NCBI GenBank assembly: GCA_048268105.1
Contig: JBLWWH010000028.1
Coordinates: 1 to 30,534 of the forward strand
Origin: Profundicola sp048268105
Lineage (GTDB): Bacteria > Bacteroidota > Bacteroidia > Flavobacteriales > Weeksellaceae
Direction: 5' to 3'
DNA length: 30,534 nucleotides
Part shown: positions 14,961 through 22,933 of the stretch, piece after piece
How positions within the stretch are numbered: position 1 is the first letter of the stretch
Layout: every line of letters begins with the position of its first letter
Notes under the pieces: generated by a model
Seen by the model: the letters and a program-made list of their open reading frames with translations, nothing else
Told to the model about the DNA's origin: nothing
Database searches by the model: none
Position numbers and translations under genes: made by a program

Positions 14961-16136
14961 GTGAAAATTAAAAAAATAACAGTTGTAGGAATAGGATACG
15001 TGGGTTTATCTAACGCTGTACTACTATCACAAAAACTACCCGTTTACGCGCTAGACATTGATGCGAATAAGATTAATCAATTAAACGACAGGCAATCTCC
15101 CATTATAGATAAGGAAATTAGTCATTTTTTAAAAAATAAAGATTTAAACCTAACTGCAACCACAGATAAAAAGTTAGCGTATGAAGATGCTGATTTAATC
15201 ATTATTGCTACCCCTACCAACTATGATTCGGTAACCAATTATTTTAATACCTCGAGTGTTGAATCGGTGATTGATGAAGTTCGTAAGTTCAATAAAGACG
15301 GTGTTATCTTGATAAAATCAACGATTCCTGTAGGATTCACAGCCCAAATCAAAAATCAATTATCCGATCAAAATATCATTTTCTCACCTGAATTTTTGAG
15401 AGAAGGAAAAGCACTAAGCGATAATTTATACCCATCAAGAATAATTATAGGTGAAGATTCAGAGCGTGGAAAAATTATTGCACAACTTTTTTCTGACGCT
15501 GCCCTGAAAGAAGAAGTTCCGATACTTTTAACCCATTCTACAGAAGCAGAAGCTATTAAATTATTCTCTAACACGTATTTAGCGATGCGCGTAGCCTTTT
15601 TTAATGAATTAGACACTTACGCACAAACCCATGATTTAGACACAAAACAAATCATAGAAGGGGTAAGTTTAGATCCTAGAATTGGCAATCATTACAACAA
15701 TCCTTCTTTTGGATATGGCGGATATTGTTTACCTAAAGACACCAAGCAATTATTGGCTAATTATAATGATGTTCCCAATAATTTAATACGTGCCATTGTA
15801 GATTCAAACCGAACCAGAAAAGACTTTGTAGCGGATTCTATTTTAGCCAAAAACCCTAAAACGGTTGGTGTTTATCGTTTGATTATGAAAGCGGGGTCAG
15901 ATAATTTCAGATCTTCATCAATACAAGGCGTGATGAAAAGAATTAAAGCTAAAGGGATTCCGGTAGTAATTTATGAGCCTGAATTACAAGAAAACACATT
16001 TTTTGGGTCTGATGTTATGACCAATTTGGATGAGTTTAAAAAAATTAGTGATATCATAATAACCAATAGATTCAGTGAAAATTTATCTGATGTAAAAGAT
16101 AAAATTTACACTAGAGATTTATTCGGAAATGATTAA
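14961..16136 (+). CDS. ugd: UDP-glucose 6-dehydrogenase Ugd
   Basis: Oxidises UDP-glucose twice with NAD+ to give UDP-glucuronate. From the GTG start chosen here the protein is 391 residues, close to the 388-residue enterobacterial Ugd it strongly resembles. The NAD-binding motif is VVGIGYVGLS (residues 8-17). STIPVGFT, FSPEFLREGKAL, TYLAMRVAFFNELD and GNHYNNPSFGYGGYCLPKDTKQ follow, with catalytic Cys C256. The frame is also open 10 codons upstream to a TTG at 14931, but that codon lies inside the predicted promoter box and the extra residues are not family-like, so GTG is preferred. A UDP-mannose or GDP-mannose dehydrogenase is less likely given the match to Ugd motifs. It heads the third module. 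Confidence 0.95.
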   Translation: MKIKKITVVGIGYVGLSNAVLLSQKLPVYALDIDANKINQLNDRQSPIIDKEISHFLKNKDLNLTATTDKKLAYEDADLIIIATPTNYDSVTNYFNTSSVESVIDEVRKFNKDGVILIKSTIPVGFTAQIKNQLSDQNIIFSPEFLREGKALSDNLYPSRIIIGEDSERGKIIAQLFSDAALKEEVPILLTHSTEAEAIKLFSNTYLAMRVAFFNELDTYAQTHDLDTKQIIEGVSLDPRIGNHYNNPSFGYGGYCLPKDTKQLLANYNDVPNNLIRAIVDSNRTRKDFVADSILAKNPKTVGVYRLIMKAGSDNFRSSSIQGVMKRIKAKGIPVVIYEPELQENTFFGSDVMTNLDEFKKISDIIITNRFSENLSDVKDKIYTRDLFGND

Positions 16137-16147
16137 AATATAATTCT

Positions 16148-17266
16148 ATGATTAAAGTATTACACTGTTTAGAAAGCATAGCATTTGGTGGGGTAGAGAG
16201 AAGAAGATTATCTATTGTTAAAAAATTAGATAAAACTCAATTTGAGCATAAAATTATATGCACTAAAGCTCATCCGGACTTTAAAAAAAAATTTGAGGAA
16301 CTTGGCGTAGAAGTTTTTGAAGTGGGTGAAATGAAATCACCATTTGATTGGAGCATTCATAAAAAAGTTCAAAAAGTTATCAAAGCCTATCGTCCCGATA
16401 TTTTACACGGTGCTGTGTTTGAAGGGGTAAGTATGGCAGCCATTAATGGAGCCTTCTGTAATGTAAAAAGTATTATTTTAGAAGAAACTTCAGATCCGGT
16501 TGATAGAAGCAAAAAAGCTACACTTTTATTAAAATTTTACGCTAAAGTAGCAGATGTTTTTGTGGGTGTATCACCAATTTCATTTGAGTATCTTAAAAAT
16601 AACGTAACAGCAAAAAAGGCATATTTAATTAACAATGGTGTAAAAGAACCCAATTACATTTCCGATGAAGAAAAATTCAATTTGAGAAATGAATTAGGAA
16701 TCAAAGAAAGTGATTTTGTTATAGGGACTGTAGGTCGTATGTTAGATGATAATCATAAAAGATTTTCTGATGTAATAAAGGCTGCGTCTATCTTAAAAGA
16801 AAAAAAGGTTGACCTTAAATTTTTAATGGTTGGTGGAGGAAAATTATTAGAATTTTATCAAAATTTAGTGACACAATTAAATTTGAAAGAATATTTTATA
16901 TTTCCGGGAAGACAGATGAATATTGACTTGTATTACAGCATAATGGATCTATTTGTTATTCCATCTGCTTATGAAGCATTTGGTTTGGTAGTTGCCGAAG
17001 CTATGTTTCATGAACTTCCCGTTATTGGGACTAAAGTAGGTGGCATTCAATATATTATAAAAGATAATGAAACAGGATATTTAATTCCATCTAAAAATCC
17101 CGAAGCCATTGCTGAAAAAATTCTAGAATTTTATCAACATCCTGACAAGGCCATGTCTATGGGCAAAAAAGGTTTTGAAAGGGTAGTGTCACATTTTTCT
17201 GAAGACGTATATACTGAAAATGTTGCATTGTTGTATAACAATCTTTCCAGCAAAAGCACGAAATAA
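16148..17266 (+). CDS. Family 4 glycosyltransferase (paralogue of the GT at 24187)
   Basis: Retaining GT-B enzyme of 372 residues. The start VLHCLESIAFGGVERRRLSIV is the GT4 donor-loop region; ILHGAVFEGVSMAAINGAF and ILEETSDPVDRSKKATLLLKFYA lie in the acceptor half. TVGRMLDDNHKRFSDVIKAA and the E-x7-E motif (E276 and E284, YEAFGLVVAEAMFHELPVIG) mark the nucleotide-sugar site. The acceptor-half motifs are closely matched in the GT at 24187, so the two are paralogues and may use related acceptors. It starts 11 bases after ugd. A glucuronic acid donor is possible from context but unproven. Confidence 0.93.
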   Translation: MIKVLHCLESIAFGGVERRRLSIVKKLDKTQFEHKIICTKAHPDFKKKFEELGVEVFEVGEMKSPFDWSIHKKVQKVIKAYRPDILHGAVFEGVSMAAINGAFCNVKSIILEETSDPVDRSKKATLLLKFYAKVADVFVGVSPISFEYLKNNVTAKKAYLINNGVKEPNYISDEEKFNLRNELGIKESDFVIGTVGRMLDDNHKRFSDVIKAASILKEKKVDLKFLMVGGGKLLEFYQNLVTQLNLKEYFIFPGRQMNIDLYYSIMDLFVIPSAYEAFGLVVAEAMFHELPVIGTKVGGIQYIIKDNETGYLIPSKNPEAIAEKILEFYQHPDKAMSMGKKGFERVVSHFSEDVYTENVALLYNNLSSKSTK

Positions 17267-17290
17267 TTCTATTAATTATTAAAACTACTA

Positions 17291-18166
17291 ATGAAAAAGT
17301 ATATAAAATTTTTCAAACATCAATTAAACCATTATAGGGAGAAACAAAGATATTCAAAGGTTGTTCTAAGTGAAAAGTATATCATGGTTGACGGTCATCC
17401 AAATAGTATTAATTTTGGTGACGCATTGAACATTCCTTTGGTTGAATTATTATCGGGTAAAATAGTTTTACCTTCAAAATTTTTTAAAAAGGAGCAAGAC
17501 ACCTACAGTGTTATTGGTAGCATTTGTCAATGGACAAATGAAAATTCAATTGTGTGGGGTTCTGGCTTTATTTCAGATAATTATAATGCCGAAAATTTTA
17601 TAAAACCAAAAAAAATATTAGCAGTTCGTGGTCCTTTGTCTCGGGAATTATATTTAAAAAATCAAATCGATTGTCCAGAAATATATGGCGATCCTGCTTT
17701 ACTATTACCATATATTTATAATCCACAAATTGAAAAAAGATATCACTTTGGTTTAATTCCGCATTATATTGATAAAGATAACAAATGGATAAAAAAAAAT
17801 AAAAAAAAATATGGAGTCAAATTTATTGATGTAGAAGTAGGCACGGACTACCAAAAATTTATTGATGAAATGTTATCCTGTGAAAAAATTATTACAAGTT
17901 CACTTCATGGCTTAATTCTAGCACAAGCCTATCAAATTCCAGTTTGTAGAGTTAGTTTCTCTGATAACATTACTGGAGGAAATTTTAAATACAATGATTA
18001 TTATAAATCAGTAAAATTGAATCCTTTAAATCCAATTAAAATAAAAAACCAGAAAATTGATGAGCTTGTGATGGACAGAAGAAAAATTAATATTGATTTA
18101 AAAAAGTTAATTGATGTTTGTCCATTCGATTCTGACTGTATTACTCAAATTAAGTCTACAATTTAG
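17291..18166 (+). CDS. Polysaccharide pyruvyl transferase family protein
   Basis: A 291-residue protein of the CsaB/WcaK-type family (PF04230), which transfers pyruvate from phosphoenolpyruvate to sugar hydroxyls to form a pyruvate ketal. Visible family features are NFGDALNIPLVELL near the N-terminus, IVWGSGFIS, ILAVRGPLSRELYL, IYGDPALLLPYIY, and the C-terminal ITSSLHGLILAQAYQIPV, whose His (H206) is the conserved one. It lies between two GT4 genes, ending 2 bases before the next. Some members of the family have other roles in polysaccharide synthesis, so pyruvylation is likely rather than certain. It would add negative charge to the polymer. Confidence 0.88.
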   Translation: MKKYIKFFKHQLNHYREKQRYSKVVLSEKYIMVDGHPNSINFGDALNIPLVELLSGKIVLPSKFFKKEQDTYSVIGSICQWTNENSIVWGSGFISDNYNAENFIKPKKILAVRGPLSRELYLKNQIDCPEIYGDPALLLPYIYNPQIEKRYHFGLIPHYIDKDNKWIKKNKKKYGVKFIDVEVGTDYQKFIDEMLSCEKIITSSLHGLILAQAYQIPVCRVSFSDNITGGNFKYNDYYKSVKLNPLNPIKIKNQKIDELVMDRRKINIDLKKLIDVCPFDSDCITQIKSTI

Positions 18167-18168
18167 TC

Positions 18169-19227
18169 ATGAAAATTATTCGCTTAACAACGCTTTTGGA
18201 TTTTGGCGGACAAGAAAAGCAATATATTTCTTTTACCGATCAGCCTGAACTGTTGCAGCATGAGTATATATTTGCAGCAATAGGACATGGCGGACATGCG
18301 GAAGATATTTTAAACCAAAGAGGATTCAAAACTAAAATTTTCAATCTACCTGTGGGTGTTAAAAATCTAAAAAATATTTGGATTTTAAGAAATTGGATAA
18401 AATCCATAAAGCCTGATATTGTGCATACTGCTGCTGCAGAGGCTAATTTTCACGGAATTTTAGCGGCAAAGTTAGCGGGTGTTCCCGTGATCATTGGGGA
18501 AGAGATTGGCTTGCCGCGACATTCTAATTTAGCTAAAATAACTTATCGATGGGTGTATGGTTTTGCCGATAATCTAATAGGTGTCTCACAATCTGTGTCT
18601 GACGAATTGATCAAAATGGAAGAAATTCCTGCATCAAAGGCGGTAACCATTTATAATCCGGTAAGTGTACCGAAATTCTTTCGTAAAAAAGATAATGAAA
18701 TATTTAATTGGATATATGTAGGTAGATTAAGTGGGGTGAAAAATGTAGACACTTTGATTAAAGCGTTTAAACATTTAAATCACCCGACAAAAGGCGTTTT
18801 AAATATTGTGGGTGAGGGTGACCAAAGAGTATCTTTGGAAGACTTAGCCGGAAATGATAAAAATATTGTTTTCCATGGATTTCATTCAGAACCGGAAAAA
18901 TTTGTAAGTCAGGCCGATGTATTTGTTTTACCGTCGTACACAGAAGGTTTTGGAATAGCAGCAGTAGAAGCCATGTTTCAACAAGTTCCCTGTTTATGTT
19001 CTAATGTAGGTGGAATTCCGGAGTTTATTCAAGACAATAAAAACGGTTGGCTATTTGACCCGAATGATATCTCTATGTTAATTAGAAAAATGGAACAAAT
19101 TCTACAATTAAGTCCGGATGAAATCAGTCAAATGGGCTTAAGAGCTTATCAAGATGTTATTGATAAATTTACGGTAGAAAAGTATATTAGAAACTTGGAA
19201 GGCTTTTATGAGAATATGGTTAATTAA
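18169..19227 (+). CDS. Family 4 glycosyltransferase
   Basis: Retaining GT-B enzyme of 352 residues. N-terminal RLTTLLDFGGQEKQYISF, then PDIVHTAAAEANFHGILAAKLAGVP in the acceptor domain. The donor domain has YVGRLSGVKNVDTLIKAF, IVGEGDQR and the E-x7-E motif (E259 and E267, TEGFGIAAVEAMFQQVPCL) followed by SNVGGIPEFI. It begins 2 bases after the pyruvyl transferase gene and is followed by the 124-base gap that contains an inverted repeat, so it may end a transcription segment. Sugar specificity unknown. Confidence 0.93.
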   Translation: MKIIRLTTLLDFGGQEKQYISFTDQPELLQHEYIFAAIGHGGHAEDILNQRGFKTKIFNLPVGVKNLKNIWILRNWIKSIKPDIVHTAAAEANFHGILAAKLAGVPVIIGEEIGLPRHSNLAKITYRWVYGFADNLIGVSQSVSDELIKMEEIPASKAVTIYNPVSVPKFFRKKDNEIFNWIYVGRLSGVKNVDTLIKAFKHLNHPTKGVLNIVGEGDQRVSLEDLAGNDKNIVFHGFHSEPEKFVSQADVFVLPSYTEGFGIAAVEAMFQQVPCLCSNVGGIPEFIQDNKNGWLFDPNDISMLIRKMEQILQLSPDEISQMGLRAYQDVIDKFTVEKYIRNLEGFYENMVN

Positions 19228-19237
19228 GCAGACATTG

Positions 19238-19245
19238 TAACTTTG
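19238..19245 (+). promoter_or_regulatory. Possible -7 promoter box in the 124-base gap
   Basis: TAACTTTG fits TAnnTTTG and lies about 106 bases before the next start codon. No -33 element is seen at normal spacing. In AT-rich sequence this match could be chance. Confidence 0.25.
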
Positions 19246-19259
19246 AACAATTATATATT

Positions 19260-19296
19260 TCACAAAATTTGAGTTTTATGCAGTTAACTTTTGTGA
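19260..19296 (+). repeat. Inverted repeat in the gap between two GT genes
   Basis: The arms TCACAAAATTT (19260-19270) and AACTTTTGTGA (19286-19296) pair at 10 of 11 positions around a 15-base loop. There is no following T-run, so it is not a classic terminator. It could be an operator, a transcript-stabilising hairpin or a processing site. Confidence 0.5.
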
Positions 19297-19351
19297 TAAA
19301 ATTTGCCATCAAAGTAAAAAGTATTTAATAAAAAATAATTGAATTTCTCAA

Positions 19352-20545
19352 ATGGATATGGAGAAAAAAAAGAATATATTATTTATCACATGGGATGGTC
19401 CGCAAACATCTTATATGGAAGGGTTGTTTATGCCTATCTTTAATGAAATTCAAAAATTAGATGCTCGGTATCAATTTCATTGTTTACAATTCACTCCAGC
19501 TGAAGATACACACAATCAACAATTAGCTGCCAACAAATTTGGAATTCCTTATGCCTCAAAAAAAATCAGCAAAAAACCTTTTGCTACCTTAGGAAGCCTA
19601 TGGACGCTTTGGCATGGTCACAAGGTAATTCGAGAATACATCAATCATTGGAATATTGATGTGCTCATGCCAAGAAGTAATTTCCCGGCTTTTATGGTCA
19701 ATCGGTTAAAATCTGACTTGCCTATCATTTTTGACGCCGATGGTTTAGCTATTGAGGAAAGAATTGATTTTGCCGGTTTGAAAAGAAATAGTTTGCCACA
19801 TCGATTTTTACAGGGAATAGAAAAAAAGATGATTCAAAAGGCGGATTATATCATAACCCGCTCCAACAAATCAATTAATTATCATTTAGAACACTATAAT
19901 CCCAAAAATCAAGAGAAATTCTTTCGTGTTTTAAATGGTCGTGACACGCATCAATTCAACGTGGATGAGAAGGTAAGACAAGAGTATCGAAAAAAATTAA
20001 ACATTGCTAAAGATACAAAAGTTTTTATCTATGCAGGTTCTTTTGGACCACAATATGGCGGCGATGAAATGATACAAATTTTTAAGGCCTTTGAAAAAAA
20101 CTATCCGGCACATTTCATTTTCCTTACCGGCTCACCGGAGAAAGTGATGCCCTTGATACCGGCAAATTTAATCAATAAATTCACAGTAAATCGCGTTCCT
20201 TTTGAGCAAGTACCTAAATACATGAATGCTGCTGATATTGCTTTCGCCATTCGCAAGCCTACTTTGAGTATGCAAGGCGTTTTCCCGATTAAACTAGGTG
20301 AATACCTTCTAGCAGGACTACCAACCATTGCCAGCAAAGGCATTGGAGATTCGGAAGAAATATTGACAAATATTAACGGCACCTATTTATACGATCACAA
20401 TAAGGTACCTTCTTTAGATGAAATTATTACCTTTACACAACATAACGAAAAAACTAAGCAAGAAATAAGAGCAGAAGCAATACAATATTTTTCTATAAAT
20501 TCCGCAGCTCAATCTTATTTAAATGTTTTAAATCGAATATTATGA
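19352..20545 (+). CDS. GT-B glycosyltransferase (divergent)
   Basis: A 397-residue protein with glycosyltransferase layout: N-terminal ILFITWDGPQTSYMEGLFMPIFNEI, then DVLMPRSNFPAFMVNRL and IIFDADGLAIEERIDF, a linker with YIITRSNKSINYHL, and a donor domain with FIYAGSFGPQYGGDEMIQIFKAF, FLTGSPEK and PIKLGEYLLAGLPTIASKGIGDSEEI. The canonical E-x7-E is not present; only the second Glu (in KLGEYL) is clear. Two closely spaced ATG codons (19352 and 19358) could both serve as start. It overlaps the epimerase gene by 4 bases. Probably GT4-like and retaining, but the class is less certain than for its neighbours. Confidence 0.85.
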   Translation: MDMEKKKNILFITWDGPQTSYMEGLFMPIFNEIQKLDARYQFHCLQFTPAEDTHNQQLAANKFGIPYASKKISKKPFATLGSLWTLWHGHKVIREYINHWNIDVLMPRSNFPAFMVNRLKSDLPIIFDADGLAIEERIDFAGLKRNSLPHRFLQGIEKKMIQKADYIITRSNKSINYHLEHYNPKNQEKFFRVLNGRDTHQFNVDEKVRQEYRKKLNIAKDTKVFIYAGSFGPQYGGDEMIQIFKAFEKNYPAHFIFLTGSPEKVMPLIPANLINKFTVNRVPFEQVPKYMNAADIAFAIRKPTLSMQGVFPIKLGEYLLAGLPTIASKGIGDSEEILTNINGTYLYDHNKVPSLDEIITFTQHNEKTKQEIRAEAIQYFSINSAAQSYLNVLNRIL

Positions 20546-21675
20546 AAAAAAATGTTTTGATTACAGGTGGGGCCGGGTTTATAGGTTCCAATTTGGCAGT
20601 GAAATTAATTGATAAAGGCTATACAGTTACTGTCCTAGATAACTTATCTCCTCAAATTCACGGCAAAAATGAAGATTCTTCTTTATTCAAAACTATTAAG
20701 GATAAGGTAAAATTTATAAAAGGTGATGTTAGAAATAGGGAAGACTGGCAAAAAGCTTTAAAAGGTCAGCATAAAGTAATTCATTTGGCTGCTGAAACTG
20801 GTACAGGTCAGTCTATGTATGACGTTCAAAAATACATTGATGTCAATTGTAATGGGACTGGTATCTTTTTAGATTTATTAGTAAATACAGAACACGAAAT
20901 AGATAAAGTAGTTGTTGCTTCATCGAGAGCAATTTACGGAGAGGGAAAATATCATTGTAAAGAACACGGAACGGTATATCCTAATGAAAGAAAGGATGCT
21001 GATATGGCTCAAGGTGAGTTTGAACCCAAGTGTCCTGTTTGTAATAAAGATTTAGATTTAGTTCCGACTACAGAAGACTCTAAAATTCATCCATCTTCCG
21101 TTTATGGCATCACTAAACAATTCCAAGAACAAACCGTGTTAAATGTTTGTGGTTCTATTGGAATTGACTCAGTCGCTTTAAGATATCAAAATGTTTACGG
21201 ACCAGGGCAGTCACTTAAAAATCCTTATACAGGGATTCTTTCGATTTTTTCTACTCAAATTTTGAATGGGAATTCCATTAATATTTTTGAGGATGGTAAA
21301 GAAAGTAGAGACTTTGTATTTATTGATGATGTTGTAAACGCTACCATTATGGCTATGGAATCACCTTCTTCAGCCAATAAAAGCTACAATATAGGAACAG
21401 GTATTGGAACGAATGTATTACAGGTGGCAAATGCCTTAAATGATATCTATGGAGCTCCCGTTGACATTAAGGTGACCGGTAATTATAGATTAGGAGATAT
21501 TAGACATAACGTTGCTTCATTAGATGCGGCCAAAAATGACTTTGACTTCAAACCACAAGTATCATTTAATGAAGGTGTTCAAAAATTTGGTAATTGGGTG
21601 AAAACTCAAAAAGTTGAGGAAGATAATTACCAAAAATCTATAGAGGAAATGAAGGCTAAAGGTTTATATAAATGA
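20542..21675 (+). CDS. NAD-dependent sugar epimerase, dTDP-L-rhamnose 4-epimerase-like
   Basis: Extended short-chain dehydrogenase of 377 residues. The NAD-binding GGAGFIG is at residues 8-14, the catalytic Ser region is VVASSRAIYGEG (S127-S128), and the Tyr-Lys pair is Y188 and K192 in SVYGITK. Between them is an insertion of about 35 residues with Cys139, Cys164 and Cys167 (YHCKEHG and KCPVCN), plus VPTTEDSK. This cysteine-bearing insertion is characteristic, to my recollection, of the dTDP-L-rhamnose 4-epimerases that make dTDP-6-deoxy-L-talose. That would fit rfbA and rfbC in the locus. A UDP-glucose/UDP-glucuronate 4-epimerase role is the main alternative. It overlaps both neighbouring GT genes by 4 bases. 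Confidence 0.87.
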   Translation: MKKNVLITGGAGFIGSNLAVKLIDKGYTVTVLDNLSPQIHGKNEDSSLFKTIKDKVKFIKGDVRNREDWQKALKGQHKVIHLAAETGTGQSMYDVQKYIDVNCNGTGIFLDLLVNTEHEIDKVVVASSRAIYGEGKYHCKEHGTVYPNERKDADMAQGEFEPKCPVCNKDLDLVPTTEDSKIHPSSVYGITKQFQEQTVLNVCGSIGIDSVALRYQNVYGPGQSLKNPYTGILSIFSTQILNGNSINIFEDGKESRDFVFIDDVVNATIMAMESPSSANKSYNIGTGIGTNVLQVANALNDIYGAPVDIKVTGNYRLGDIRHNVASLDAAKNDFDFKPQVSFNEGVQKFGNWVKTQKVEEDNYQKSIEEMKAKGLYK

Positions 21676-22910
21676 AAAAAGAATTAAAACCTTATACATT
21701 TTTTGCCTTAAATACCTTCGAAAAAGAAGGTGGAGGAACCATTAGAATGTATGGAATGTTAAATTCTTTAGCTGGAAAGGGACACCCCGTTACTCTAATT
21801 TCCAATGCAAAGGATCATTCTAAATTTCATTCGAAGATTAGGCATATCCCAATAAACTATATCATTACACCAGAAGAAAAAAGAAAATTTCAATTTTTAC
21901 TTTCTGCTCTTCCCCTATTCGTGGTTAATTGGTTTTTTAAAGACCTTTTAAACCACCTCAAAGAGGTTTTCAAAAACTCGAACTTAGAGAAAGTTTATTT
22001 CTTTGAGTATTTAGATAATAGTATGGGATGTTGGCTTAAGAAAAACAAGGTAATTAATAGCTATATCAACGATTTACATGGAGTGGCTACCCTTGAATTT
22101 GCCTTTCAGAGAAAGAACAAGGCTTCATTAAAGGATAAAGCCATTCTAAATGCCAAATATCTTTCTGCTAAAAAACTAGATGAAAAGGTGTTACAAGAAG
22201 CAGAATATAATATCTATGCGAGTAATGCCATGTTTGATTACTATGTTGAGCTTTATCCACAACTGAGAAATCAAAAACTGGTAATTTTACCTTATTTATT
22301 ACCTATTGAAGCTAGTAAAAGAGAAATTAATAAAGAATTAGTAGAGAGTTTCAAGCATCAATATCATATACACCCCGACAACAAGGTTATTCTTTTTGCT
22401 GGAGCATTTAAACTAACGGGAGGAGTTTTAGATTTAATTCAAGCCTTCCATAAGATATCAGCAAAGCATGAATATGCTAAATTAATGTTGGTCGGTGATG
22501 GTTATGAATTCAATAATTGCCAAGCCTATGTAAGTCAACATAACTTAAAGGATAAAGTTATTTTTACTGGTCGTACGCCGTACGATCATTTGGCATCCTA
22601 TCAAGAGTTGGCTGATGTTATTGTCTGTCCTGATAAAGACAATGTATTCTCTCAGTTAATAATTCATGTTAAATATTTAGATTCCTTATTATCAAATAAA
22701 CCAGTAATCAATGGTAGTTTTAAGAGTGTAATGGATTTAAATCCAAATGAAAAGCTATCTTTGACTTTTGCACCCTCTGATGTTGCCGATTTAGCCAACG
22801 AACTCGAAAAAGCGTTGAACCATAATCAACAGTTAAAGGAAAAATATAAAAATAATCGCCAAGAGGTTCTGTCAAGTTTAACTTATGCTACCTGGTGGGA
22901 TGAATTTTAA
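21672..22910 (+). CDS. GT-B glycosyltransferase (divergent)
   Basis: A 412-residue protein with the GT4-like start FFALNTFEKEGGGTIRMYGML and a donor domain with ILFAGAFKLTGGVLDLIQAF, LMLVGDGYEFN, VIFTGRTPYDHLASYQELADVIVCP and a final HVKYLDSLLSNKPVING block. The canonical E-x7-E motif is replaced here; a Lys and an Asp (KYLD) occupy the region where the second Glu is expected. A hydrophobic stretch near residues 75-90 (LLSALPLFVVNWFF) may contact the membrane. It overlaps the epimerase gene by 4 bases. Likely a transferase, with possibly altered donor chemistry. Confidence 0.83.
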   Translation: MKKELKPYTFFALNTFEKEGGGTIRMYGMLNSLAGKGHPVTLISNAKDHSKFHSKIRHIPINYIITPEEKRKFQFLLSALPLFVVNWFFKDLLNHLKEVFKNSNLEKVYFFEYLDNSMGCWLKKNKVINSYINDLHGVATLEFAFQRKNKASLKDKAILNAKYLSAKKLDEKVLQEAEYNIYASNAMFDYYVELYPQLRNQKLVILPYLLPIEASKREINKELVESFKHQYHIHPDNKVILFAGAFKLTGGVLDLIQAFHKISAKHEYAKLMLVGDGYEFNNCQAYVSQHNLKDKVIFTGRTPYDHLASYQELADVIVCPDKDNVFSQLIIHVKYLDSLLSNKPVINGSFKSVMDLNPNEKLSLTFAPSDVADLANELEKALNHNQQLKEKYKNNRQEVLSSLTYATWWDEF

Positions 22911-22933
22911 CTCTTCTCTTTAAACCACTTTAA

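Noticed and set aside
20101..20382. A 93-codon minus-strand open frame inside the GT at 19352
   Set aside because: Fully antisense to a conserved donor domain, with no family motif or promoter.
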